From an uncultured Flavobacteriaceae bacterium (lineage in GTDB: Bacteria; Bacteroidota; Bacteroidia; Flavobacteriales; Flavobacteriaceae): a stretch of 10,941 bases of DNA. Location of the stretch: positions 1-10,941 of the forward strand of contig CALZKX010000265.1 in NCBI GenBank assembly GCA_945788155.1, in the 5' to 3' direction. This document shows positions 1 through 7,128 of this stretch, one piece after another. The position numbers were made by a program, and so were the translations under genes. The notes under the pieces were generated by a model. It was not told the origin of the DNA and did no database searches. It saw nothing but the letters and a program-made list of their open reading frames with translations. Position 1 is the stretch's first letter. Each line of letters begins with the position of its first letter.

Positions 1-14
1 CATCTTTGGTAATT

Positions 15-61
15 CCTCCCTTGAGGGAGGAGCAAGGAGGGTGTTTACAATAAATAAACAC
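15..61. repeat. Intergenic palindrome pair at left edge
   Basis: Two inverted repeats lie side by side downstream of the FAD-dehydrogenase gene. The first, CCTCCCTTGAGGGAGG at 15-30, has 6-bp GC-rich arms and a 4-nt centre, and is followed by a partial echo (AAGGAGGG). The second has arms GTGTTTA (41-47) and TAAACAC (55-61) around a 7-nt loop. The GC content is far above the surrounding AT-rich DNA. Neither hairpin is followed by a T-run on the minus strand, so they are not convincing terminators. From memory, similar CCTCCC...GGGAGG units recur between genes in flavobacterial genomes. A dispersed intergenic repeat is therefore inferred, not proven. Confidence 0.5.
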
Positions 62-158
62 ATATCACACTAACAATCAAGTAATTATATTTTGACTATA
101 TACTTTTAGTTATATCGAACTCACGTTAAATAAGTCTTTGTTCTTTTATCTATTGTCT

Positions 159-1712
159 TTATTCTTTACAAGCAGCTTCTGCACAACGCTCTCCATCCAT
201 AGCAGCAGATATTATGCCTCCAGCATAACCGCCACCTTCACCGCAAGGGAATAGATTGTGTATGTTTGGATGATGCAATTTATCATTTCTTGGGATATTA
301 ACTGGTGATGAGGTTCGAGATTCGACACCAACAATATTAGCTTCAGACGTATAGTAGCCTCTCATTTTTTGCCCAAAAGCTTCAAAGCCTTTGCGCAATC
401 TACTACCAATTAGTTTTGGTAATAGTGAATGCAATGGTGCCGATTTTAATCCTGGTTGGTACGATGTTGGGTTAAGGTTTGTAGATAAATTCCCTTCAAC
501 AAAATCGGTGAGCCTTTGAGCTGGAGCAGTTTGGGTTCTTCCTCCAGAAGTATATGCTAATCGCTCTAAGTTTTTTTGATATTCCAATCCTTTTAAAGCC
601 CCAAATTGCTCGTATCTAGTAATGTCCTTATCCACGTTTATTTCTACAACAATACCTGAATTAGCAAATTCGTTATTTCGTTTTGAAGGTGACATGCCAT
701 TTACAACCACTTCGCCATTTGCTGTGGCAGCAGGTACAATAAACCCTCCAGGACACATGCAAAACGAATAGACGCCTCTGCCATTTACTTGTTGCACTAA
801 GCTATAAGCAGCAGGAGGCAATAGCTGGTCACGTAAGCCTTTGCAATGGTATTGAATAGAATCTATAATATGTTGCGGATGCTCTACACGAACTCCCATA
901 GCAAACGATTTTGCTTGCAAAGCAATGTTCTTTTTATCCAATAAATAATAAATATCTCGAGCAGAATGTCCGGTTGCTAAAATAATTTTTTTTGTAGTTA
1001 GCTCTTTTCCATTTTGTAGTTTAATGGCTTGTATTTGATGGTTTTTTATAATGAAATCGGTCACACGGTTTTCAAAGTGAATCTCACCACCATATTCAAG
1101 AATGGTTTCTCTAATATTTTGAACTACTTTGGGCAATTTATTAGTGCCAATATGTGGATGTGCATCAACTAAAATTTGTTCTGTAGCACCATGAAATACC
1201 AAGTTTTCAAAAATGCGTCTTACATCACCACGTTTTAAACTTCGTGTATATAATTTACCATCGCTATAAGTTCCTGCGCCTCCTTCACCAAAGCAGTAAT
1301 TGGAATCTTGGTTTACAAAATGGTCTTGATTTATGGCTTTTAAATCGCGTCGCCTATCCTGTACATTTTTTCCGCGTTCCAGAACAATTGGCTTAAAACC
1401 CAATTCGATACAACGTAATGCTGCATACATGCCTGCTGGCCCAAAACCAATAATGTGAATGGGTTTTGCTTTAGATACATCTTTATAATCAAATTTATAT
1501 TCGGAAGTTTCAGGTAAAGGTTCTTTTATAAAAACCGATACCTTATAATTAAAAATTATGTTTGGTTTTCTTGCATCTATAGATTTACGAAGAATTTTTA
1601 TTCCAGAAATATCGTGATGAGGTACATTTAAAAATTCAGCAGATTTCTTTAAGAGAACATCTTTAATCCTTTCTTCTTTTAATGAAATGCGTAGCTGAAT
1701 ATCTTTTATCAT
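159..1712 (-). CDS. COG2509-type FAD-dependent dehydrogenase
   Basis: This 517-residue cytosolic flavoprotein is of the uncharacterised NAD(P)/FAD-dependent dehydrogenase family (COG2509); its substrate is unknown. Residues 1-82 form the N-terminal extension usual in this family. A Rossmann FAD-binding motif follows at 89-94 (GFGPAG), with the ribose-binding acidic residue E112 in VLERG. A family-typical glycine-rich segment lies at 141-151 (FGEGGAGTYSD). The ATG-type motif is at 246-253 (ATGHSARD). The C-terminal FAD-contacting segment is at 490-500 (CGEGGGYAGGI). Length and end points look complete. The ATG start is the only Met near the N-terminus. No Shine-Dalgarno sequence is evident. 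The gene is divergent from the broken SRPBCC gene, with 63 bp between starts, and ends in TAA. The family assignment is strong; the physiological role cannot be stated. Confidence 0.9.
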   Translation of the reverse strand: MIKDIQLRISLKEERIKDVLLKKSAEFLNVPHHDISGIKILRKSIDARKPNIIFNYKVSVFIKEPLPETSEYKFDYKDVSKAKPIHIIGFGPAGMYAALRCIELGFKPIVLERGKNVQDRRRDLKAINQDHFVNQDSNYCFGEGGAGTYSDGKLYTRSLKRGDVRRIFENLVFHGATEQILVDAHPHIGTNKLPKVVQNIRETILEYGGEIHFENRVTDFIIKNHQIQAIKLQNGKELTTKKIILATGHSARDIYYLLDKKNIALQAKSFAMGVRVEHPQHIIDSIQYHCKGLRDQLLPPAAYSLVQQVNGRGVYSFCMCPGGFIVPAATANGEVVVNGMSPSKRNNEFANSGIVVEINVDKDITRYEQFGALKGLEYQKNLERLAYTSGGRTQTAPAQRLTDFVEGNLSTNLNPTSYQPGLKSAPLHSLLPKLIGSRLRKGFEAFGQKMRGYYTSEANIVGVESRTSSPVNIPRNDKLHHPNIHNLFPCGEGGGYAGGIISAAMDGERCAEAACKE

Positions 1713-1775
1713 AACACAAAACTAGTTATATTTATTAGGTTAATAATATAACTTAGAATATAAATAATAGGATTT

Positions 1776-2171
1776 ATGGAATTTACGTTAACAACTAATA
1801 TTAAAGCAACCGCAAAACAAATATATAAGTCATGGTTAAGCACGCAATGACATAGTAAAATGACTGGAGGAACTGCGTTTGTTTCAGATAAAATTGGTGA
1901 TAAATTTACTGCTTGGGATGGTTATATTAAAGGTAAGAATTTAGTATTAGAACCTTATAATAAAATTGTACAGTCTTGGAGAAGCACTAATTTTGAAGAT
2001 CATGAAGATGATTCACAAATTGAGGTAATACTAAATGAAGGAGATAGTGAAACGAAACTTACTTTAATACACACAAATGTTCCAGAATCTGGCGAACATT
2101 ATAAAAAAGGGTGGTATGAACATTATTTTGAACCTATGAAACGTTACTTTGAGCTTTTGAATAAAGCTTAG
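1776..2171 (+). pseudogene. SRPBCC/AHSA1-domain gene with in-frame stop
   Basis: The reading frame from ATG 1776 encodes 131 codons of an Activator-of-Hsp90 homology 1-like (SRPBCC, START-superfamily) domain, a fold that binds hydrophobic ligands. Codons 1-24 start MEFTLTTNIKATAKQIYKSW, the expected first strand and helix. Codon 25 is TGA (1848-1850), and the frame then continues HSKMTGGTAFVSDKIGD to the typical end ESGEHYKKGW...HYFEPMKRYF. As I recall the family, a glycine sits between Q24 and H26 (SEGH-like), so one G-to-T change (GGA to TGA) explains the stop. Re-initiation at ATG 1860 would give a 103-residue protein lacking the first strand and helix; no ribosome-binding site precedes it. 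The rest of the frame is intact, so the mutation is recent, a sequencing error, or tolerated. The stop TAG overlaps the DHFR stop on the other strand. Confidence 0.8.
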
Positions 2172-3106
2172 ATCTTCTTTTCGTAAGTAATAAAGGAAAA
2201 TGCATAAGCATGATTCTTATCTTTATCATGAAATGTGTTGTTGATTTCTTTCCAGATTGAAGTATCAATTTTTGGAAAAAATGTATCAGCTTCAAAGTTA
2301 TGGTGCACTCTAGTGAGTTCAATTTTATCAGCTATAAGCATAGCTTGTTTGTATATTTCACCACCACCAATAACAAAAGGTTGCGTATCGTTTTTTACAG
2401 CATCAATCGCATCTTCAATTGAGTTCACTACAATAACACCATCAGGAACCTTGTAATTTGCCTGTCTGGATATAACAATGTGAGTTCTGTTTGGTAAGGG
2501 TTTTGGGAAACTTTCAAAAGTTTTTCGACCCATAATAATATGATGGTTATTAGTAAGCGCTTTAAAACGTTTAAGGTCATCACTTAAATGCCAAATAAGT
2601 TGATTATCCCTCCCTATTGCATCATTTTCACCAGCCGCAGCAATAATTGTTAATTCTTGATTCTTTGGAGTTTCTTTAATGGTAATACTTGGTTGAGGTT
2701 TTGTTTCATTATAAACCTCGCTTTGAGCCATTAATTTTTCTTCTTTTACAAGTTCGTTTTTTAGTTTATTTATACGTACTTGCTGTTTCGAAACAAGTTT
2801 ATCTAATTGAGATTTTTCCCAATCTTTCCCCATAAATTTATTGGTGACAAACACATTAAAAAGATGGTATAAAAACAAGAATAGCCATATTAGAATGGCA
2901 TAAAGAAACCATTCCTTCCCAAAAAACTTAAGATCTTTGCCAATTCCTAAAACGGTATTCGCGATTATTAAAAAAATAGACCCTATTAAAAAAATGACAA
3001 AATGAACATGCAGACGTTTTTTTTGTTTAATGCGTTTCTGTGCATTTTGAATTAGCTCAAGTTGTTCACTATCTATAGAAGGATTATTTTTCTTTTTTCC
3101 GAACAT
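2168..3106 (-). CDS. folA: Membrane-tethered dihydrofolate reductase (2TM-DHFR fusion)
   Basis: This enzyme reduces dihydrofolate to tetrahydrofolate with NADPH, closing the cycle opened by ThyA. The start is taken as ATG 3106 (312 aa). An in-frame GTG at 3130 would add 8 residues, but it lies in the predicted promoter's -7 box and probably is not transcribed. Numbered from ATG 3106, residues about 33-54 and 65-87 are two hydrophobic helices with the 2TM-domain pattern (KRIKQKKRLHVHF, then WFLYAILIW...YHLFNVF). Residues about 96-128 are a charged, probably coiled-coil linker, and 151-312 are a full DHFR domain. DHFR hallmarks are WHLSDDLKRFK with catalytic Asp177, MGRKTFES at 192-199 and the NADPH-binding IGGGEIY at 246-252. 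Both ends of the 2TM hairpin should face the cytosol, placing DHFR at the inner membrane face. No stop or frameshift separates the parts. The stop overlaps the convergent SRPBCC stop. Confidence 0.93.
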   Translation of the reverse strand: MFGKKKNNPSIDSEQLELIQNAQKRIKQKKRLHVHFVIFLIGSIFLIIANTVLGIGKDLKFFGKEWFLYAILIWLFLFLYHLFNVFVTNKFMGKDWEKSQLDKLVSKQQVRINKLKNELVKEEKLMAQSEVYNETKPQPSITIKETPKNQELTIIAAAGENDAIGRDNQLIWHLSDDLKRFKALTNNHHIIMGRKTFESFPKPLPNRTHIVISRQANYKVPDGVIVVNSIEDAIDAVKNDTQPFVIGGGEIYKQAMLIADKIELTRVHHNFEADTFFPKIDTSIWKEINNTFHDKDKNHAYAFSFITYEKKI

Positions 3107-3129
3107 GTGTTTTGTTGCAATTGTTTTCA

Positions 3130-3158
3130 CAAATTTAACTAAAATTGATTAGAAACAA
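3130..3158 (-). promoter_or_regulatory. Predicted Bacteroidota promoter for 2TM-DHFR gene
   Basis: On the minus strand, TTG (3158-3156) is followed after 18 nt by TAAATTTG (3137-3130), a full match to the Bacteroidota TTG-N17-23-TAnnTTTG pattern. Transcription would begin a few bases downstream, about 18-20 nt before ATG 3106. The -7 box covers the first base of the GTG at 3130, which argues against that codon being the start. The promoter begins one base beyond the palindromic terminator of the preceding gene. Confidence 0.65.
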
Positions 3159-3159
3159 G

Positions 3160-3189
3160 AAAGGGTTTTGGTGTACACCAAAACCCTTT
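3160..3189 (-). terminator. Perfect 30-bp palindrome, terminator of T9SS gene
   Basis: The arms AAAGGGTTTTGGTGT (3160-3174) and its exact reverse complement (3175-3189) form a perfect inverted repeat with no spacer. It starts 20 nt past the TAA of the 915-residue gene. On the minus strand it is followed by TTTCTTGTTTC, a moderate T-rich tail. A rho-independent terminator is the likely role. The plus-strand flank is also T/A-rich (TTTTAAAATAATTTT), so the hairpin could act in both directions. Confidence 0.75.
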
Positions 3190-3209
3190 TAAAATAATTT
3201 TATAAAGTA

Positions 3210-5957
3210 TTATTTTTTAACGAATCGTTTAACGCCTTTCTTGCCATTGGAAGAAATTTGTATAAAATACATACCTGTATCTAAATTATTAACGTTTACT
3301 TGATTATTCTCTAAATAACCTCTCATAACATTTTGACCTAGAATATTATTAATAACAAAAGACGCATTATTGCTTAATTCAGCAGGCATATTTAAGTTTA
3401 ATCTGCCCTCAACAGGGTTTGGATAGACTTTAATGCTTTTGCTAATTTCGTTGTTCTCTAAGCCCAATACTTGTGTAATTGTAGCTTCAAACATGCCATT
3501 ACCATGCGTTCCAATTAATAATTTATTATCTGCAGGTCTATAAGCCATAGAGCTTACAACTGCATAGCCAATTAAATTTGGTGCTTCTCTAGTCCAAGCA
3601 TTTGGTTGTGTAGGATCTGCAGTACTATATAAACCTCTAGCTGTACCTACCAAATACATGGTTTCTCCAGAAACTTCGGTTATAGCAGCTGATCTAATAG
3701 AATGTGCTGATAAATTTTGCTCTACAACTGTCCAAGTTGGATTAGCATCAGTAGCATCAGTTGTAAGATAAATGTTTGTGATACCATAATTAGAATACGT
3801 CAATAATACAATATCTCTATTTGAAGGATGGATAGCTAACCCAGTAACCACTCCAGATGCACCACTTGGAGTGATATTTACAGCAGAAGACGCTGAAGCT
3901 GCATTTTCAGGATCGTCGAGTCTAAAAACACTACCAGAATCTCCACCAATTAATAAGTAACTAGTTGCGGCATTATAAGTTCCCCATGTTGTTGAGAATC
4001 TAGTAATCCATTCTTGAGAGTTAAGAGTTCCAAATCCACTGGCAAAACCCATATCTGTCCAGGTTCCAGCTGTTACATTTGTAGCATCTATGGTTCTCCA
4101 TAATTTACCCTTGCCAGCATAATACAAATTTTTATTATTATCTGGATCGAGATGAAAATAAGTTACAAACTGACTACTTGACCCTGTAGGTTCAATATTT
4201 GTCCAGCCACTACACCATCTATAAAACGTTCCACCTTGTGCGCCGCAAAAGAGAGGGATACAAGCATTATCCCTAGAAATACCAACAGCAACACCATCTC
4301 CACTAAAAAATCTTGTTTGAGTAGTTAAATCTGGAGCGCCATAATCTGTTCCACCATAATTAGTCCCATTATCCTGCAACCCTCCTGTTACAATATCCGA
4401 TCCGCTTAATGGATCAATGGCTACATGGTAAAACTGTTGTGTCTGGTAGTTATTATTTAAGCTTGTCCAATCTACTGTTCCAGCAGTAACATCATCTGTT
4501 TTATGAATACCTCCATCGGTTCCTGAAAATAATATATTATTATTAAAAGGGTTAAAAACAAGGGCATGAATATCTGGATGATGTTCAACGCCCCCAGCGG
4601 TATTATATAAAGAATATCCTGTAGTATCTAAATAACCACCAATTCTAGTAAACATTGCTCCTGGCGTAGCATCTGTAATGTCAGCCATTTTATAAGCATT
4701 TGTACCTCCAATAACAACAAAATTTTCATCATTTGGTTTTACACTAACAACCAAATCGTAACCTCCTTGTACATTAAGAGGATCGTTACCATTACTACAT
4801 CCCGGTTCATTGGGAAGTTTACTTGAATAGTCTGTCCAGGTTGTGGTAGATTGATCCCACAAAAACAAATCTGCTTCTGGAGCTTCTAAACCACCACAGC
4901 TAGAAGATACTCCATTTACATAAAGCACATACAGTTTATCTTCATTTGATGGTGCTAAACCTAAAACAACTCTACCTACTATTCTATTATGAATTGTTGT
5001 ATTAGATATTCTAGACCAAGTACCCGTAGCTTTATTACCTGTAGATGACGTCCAGATACCTTCAATAGTTGAATCTTGATTTCCAGAAAAAGAAGCGTAT
5101 GTACGCCCTCCTGAAGTTATAACAACATCAGTAGCATAATTTGTTGACCATCCTGCAGCAGGATCTGTTACTTCGGTAACCCAAGTTACTCCATTAAATC
5201 TACTAACTCTACCTGCTATAGCTGCATATAGCTCACCTGTTATTGGATGTACAGCTAAATTAAAAACTATATCAAATCTGGAGTTAAATGATTCTTGGGT
5301 TGAAGCTGTACTTGGCATTTGCGTCCAGGTCATTCCACCATTTGTTGATTTCCATATGCCTTGGCCTAGATAAAATGCTCCTAAACTAGCTGAATTCCCA
5401 TACCCTTCACCAGTGCTATAATACCAAACACTTGTGTTTGTTGGGTCTTGCGCTATGGCTGTGACATTATGTATTTCGTCATTTGCTGATACTTTTGTCC
5501 AACTAGCACCTCCATTTGTGGTTCTAAAAACACCACCACTTACGCCACCAGCAATAATAGTGTTTCCTGTTACATCACTTACATCTACTACTAAAGCTCT
5601 TGTTCTTCCTCCTAAATTAGTTGGACCTCTATTTATAAAAGTGGCATCAGGTGCTCTTAAATTATCGCTACCTTCAATTCGTGTTTTTGCTTTTTTTGCA
5701 TTGCTAAACTCCCTAACTTTTTCGGCTTGAGGGATTTCACCTGTAGCAGGGTTTGCTTGTAATTCAAATTCATAACGTGCTCTTTCTTCAGTATATAAAG
5801 CTCTTTGCTCTGGGGTTTTTTTAGCTTGCTTAGGAAAGGTGATAGCTTTATTATCCGTCTTGTCATCGTTTATATCTTGATGCTCTTTTTGAGTTGTAAA
5901 TTTAAAGGCAACAAACGCTAAAATTAAAAATACACCAATAGGTAATAATTTTTTCAT
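3210..5957 (-). CDS. T9SS-exported BNR/VPS10-like beta-propeller protein
   Basis: This is a 915-residue secreted protein. Residues 1-20 form a basic-hydrophobic signal (MKKLLPIGVFLILAFVAFKF) without a lipobox; the cleavage site is not obvious. Residues about 45-100 are a charged, Ala/Glu-rich stretch before the propeller. The central region carries sialidase-type Asp-boxes, clearly TTNGGASW (146-153) and STNGGMTW (204-211). It also has many blade-like repeats ending in aromatic and Gly-Asp/Gly-Gly turns, as in WD40/YVTN/BNR or VPS10-type propellers. Residues 843-915 are a type A Por sorting domain (KVYPNPVEGRLNL...ILGQNV...GMYFIQI...KRFVKK), which directs export by the type IX system and cell-surface attachment or release. 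No glycosidase catalytic set is evident, so a binding or adhesive role is as likely as an enzymatic one. It sits alone between thyA and the DHFR gene, with its own terminator. Confidence 0.9.
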   Translation of the reverse strand: MKKLLPIGVFLILAFVAFKFTTQKEHQDINDDKTDNKAITFPKQAKKTPEQRALYTEERARYEFELQANPATGEIPQAEKVREFSNAKKAKTRIEGSDNLRAPDATFINRGPTNLGGRTRALVVDVSDVTGNTIIAGGVSGGVFRTTNGGASWTKVSANDEIHNVTAIAQDPTNTSVWYYSTGEGYGNSASLGAFYLGQGIWKSTNGGMTWTQMPSTASTQESFNSRFDIVFNLAVHPITGELYAAIAGRVSRFNGVTWVTEVTDPAAGWSTNYATDVVITSGGRTYASFSGNQDSTIEGIWTSSTGNKATGTWSRISNTTIHNRIVGRVVLGLAPSNEDKLYVLYVNGVSSSCGGLEAPEADLFLWDQSTTTWTDYSSKLPNEPGCSNGNDPLNVQGGYDLVVSVKPNDENFVVIGGTNAYKMADITDATPGAMFTRIGGYLDTTGYSLYNTAGGVEHHPDIHALVFNPFNNNILFSGTDGGIHKTDDVTAGTVDWTSLNNNYQTQQFYHVAIDPLSGSDIVTGGLQDNGTNYGGTDYGAPDLTTQTRFFSGDGVAVGISRDNACIPLFCGAQGGTFYRWCSGWTNIEPTGSSSQFVTYFHLDPDNNKNLYYAGKGKLWRTIDATNVTAGTWTDMGFASGFGTLNSQEWITRFSTTWGTYNAATSYLLIGGDSGSVFRLDDPENAASASSAVNITPSGASGVVTGLAIHPSNRDIVLLTYSNYGITNIYLTTDATDANPTWTVVEQNLSAHSIRSAAITEVSGETMYLVGTARGLYSTADPTQPNAWTREAPNLIGYAVVSSMAYRPADNKLLIGTHGNGMFEATITQVLGLENNEISKSIKVYPNPVEGRLNLNMPAELSNNASFVINNILGQNVMRGYLENNQVNVNNLDTGMYFIQISSNGKKGVKRFVKK

Positions 5958-5978
5958 AGATAAGTGTTTTAGTGTGAT

Positions 5979-5992
5979 ATCCTAAATAGGAT
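5979..5992. repeat. Inverted repeat upstream of T9SS gene
   Basis: ATCCTA-AA-TAGGAT forms perfect 6-bp arms around a 2-nt centre, 21 nt before the ATG of the T9SS gene. Its position is compatible with an operator or a short 5'-leader hairpin. With a 2-nt centre it suits a dimeric protein-binding site better than an RNA loop. No regulator is identified. Confidence 0.35.
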
Positions 5993-6001
5993 TGTAAGCC
6001 A

Positions 6002-6031
6002 CTAAAATAAAGTTTTATCGGTCAAAGACAA
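6002..6031 (-). promoter_or_regulatory. Weak candidate promoter for T9SS gene
   Basis: On the minus strand, TTG (6031-6029) is followed after 19 nt by TATTTTAG (6009-6002), which differs from TAnnTTTG at one position. Transcription would start near 5995, just before the ATCCTA/TAGGAT inverted repeat. The match is imperfect, so this is only a candidate. Confidence 0.3.
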
Positions 6032-6087
6032 AATATATTTCGATGAGTGGTAAATTATTTTTAAAAAAAGGGAATGTTAAAAAACAA

Positions 6088-6912
6088 CTACACCGCTACA
6101 ACACCTTTAATATGTGGATGTGGATTGTAATCTACAAGTGTAAAATCATCAAAAGTAAAGTCGAAAATATTAGATATTTCAGGGTTTAAAACCATTTTTG
6201 GTAATGGTCTTGTGTCTCTTGATAATTGTAATTCTAACTGTTCGTAATGATTTGAATAAATATGCGCATCACCAAACGTGTGAATAAACTCTCCAGCCTC
6301 ATAACCACAAACTTGCGCCATCATCATGGTAAATAATGCATAGGAAGCGATATTAAAAGGCACACCTAGGAAAATATCGGCACTTCGTTGGTATAATTGA
6401 CAAGATAATTTACCATCTGCTACATAAAATTGAAAAAATGCATGGCATGGAGGTAAAGCTGCTTTTCCATTTGCTACATTGTCGCTAAAAGACACCGATG
6501 TGTCTGGTAAAACAGATGGATTCCAAGCAGATACTAACATGCGTCTGCTATCAGGATTGTGTTTTAAAGTATTAATAACTTCTTTTATTTGGTCAATTTC
6601 ATCACTATTCCAGTTACGCCATTGGTGTCCATAAACTGGGCCTAAATCACCGCTGTCATCAGCCCACTCATTCCAAATCCTTACGTCATTTTCTGTAAGG
6701 TAATTAATGTTGGTATCACCTTTTAGAAACCAAAGTAATTCATATACAATAGATTTTAAGTGTAATTTTTTAGTAGTAACCATAGGAAACCCTTCACTTA
6801 AATCAAAGCGCATTTGATAGCCAAATACACTTTTAGTTCCAGTTCCTGTTCTGTCTGCTTTCTCGTTTCCGTTTTCTAAAACGTGTTTTACAAGGTCGTG
6901 ATATTGTTTCAT
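6088..6912 (-). CDS. thyA: Thymidylate synthase (ThyA)
   Basis: This cytosolic homodimeric enzyme converts dUMP to dTMP using 5,10-methylene-tetrahydrofolate and releases dihydrofolate. The 274-residue sequence is complete, and every key element is visible. These are Arg21 (RTGTGT), the phosphate-binding pair Arg123-Arg124 (DSRRMLVSAWN), catalytic Cys156 in LPPCHAFFQFYV, Asp179 and Asn187 in RSADIFLGVPFNIASYA, and His217/Tyr219 in GDAHIYSNH. It is about 10 residues longer than E. coli ThyA because of an insertion at about 133-147, before the catalytic Cys; the sequence is otherwise collinear. AGGAA lies a short distance upstream of ATG 6912 and may serve as ribosome-binding site. No consensus promoter was found. 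Its metabolic partner DHFR lies one gene further downstream, separated by the T9SS gene. The stop is TAG, with no strong terminator after it. Confidence 0.98.
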   Translation of the reverse strand: MKQYHDLVKHVLENGNEKADRTGTGTKSVFGYQMRFDLSEGFPMVTTKKLHLKSIVYELLWFLKGDTNINYLTENDVRIWNEWADDSGDLGPVYGHQWRNWNSDEIDQIKEVINTLKHNPDSRRMLVSAWNPSVLPDTSVSFSDNVANGKAALPPCHAFFQFYVADGKLSCQLYQRSADIFLGVPFNIASYALFTMMMAQVCGYEAGEFIHTFGDAHIYSNHYEQLELQLSRDTRPLPKMVLNPEISNIFDFTFDDFTLVDYNPHPHIKGVVAV

Positions 6913-6990
6913 AAATATTTCCTACGAAAGTGGGAATCTCTTTAAATTAAACTTGATTTTTAATGGCAGTATTGAATTTCTTGATATAGA

Positions 6991-7025
6991 TGCTTCGACT
7001 GCGCTCAGCATGACAAAATTTGTCA
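6991..7025. repeat. Dispersed Bacteroidota intergenic repeat element
   Basis: The segment TGCTTCGACTGCGCTCAGCA (6991-7010) is joined to a perfect 15-nt palindrome, TGACAAAATTTGTCA (7011-7025). It is strikingly GC-rich against AT-rich flanks and lies between the transporter's terminator and thyA. Read on the minus strand it contains the TCATGCTGAGCGCAGTCGAAGCA pattern (23 nt across both parts, arms TGCT/AGCA). From memory, this pattern recurs between genes in many Bacteroidota and some other bacterial genomes. Copy number in this genome is unknown. Confidence 0.65.
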
Positions 7026-7031
7026 GGGTTT

Positions 7032-7072
7032 AAAAATAAAAAAATAGCATCAAGTAGAATTGATAGGCTATT
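7032..7072 (-). terminator. Rho-independent terminator of nucleoside transporter gene
   Basis: On the minus strand, the arms AATAGC+ATCAA (with a 2-nt CT bulge) and TTGAT+GCTATT pair into an 11-bp stem with a 6-nt loop (7072-7043). A T-tract, TTTTTATTTTT-like, follows immediately (7042-7032). It lies 56 nt after the TAA of the transporter gene. This is the clearest terminator in the window, and it separates the transporter transcript from thyA. Confidence 0.8.
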
Positions 7073-7128
7073 GAAATTATATAAAAAGTTATTAACTATA
7101 TATGAGTTTTTGCTTTCTCAGAAATTTA

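Noticed and set aside
1717..1724. TAGTTTTG -7 box directly upstream of the FAD-dehydrogenase start
   Set aside because: It fits TAnnTTTG, but no TTG lies 17-23 nt upstream, and its position 4 nt before the ATG would require a leaderless transcript. Half a promoter in AT-rich DNA is not enough.
1848..1850. TGA as a recoded glycine or selenocysteine codon
   Set aside because: UGA-Gly codes are known only from candidate phyla such as SR1/Gracilibacteria. Here GGA is used freely for Gly, no other gene in the window has an internal TGA, and the site is not a Cys/Sec position with a following SECIS-like stem. The absence of TGA among the nine stop codons in the window is a small sample.
2134..2322. 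Second minus-strand frame overlapping the DHFR C-terminus
   Set aside because: It is an out-of-frame shadow of the DHFR coding sequence, which is complete and conserved to its stop.
5434..5730. Plus-strand 98-codon frame within the T9SS gene
   Set aside because: It is antisense to the conserved Asp-box region, and its hydrophobic appearance follows from the complementary codons.
6040..6087. Possible thyA terminator
   Set aside because: The stretch is A/T-rich with T-runs on the minus strand, but no stem of useful length or GC content precedes them.
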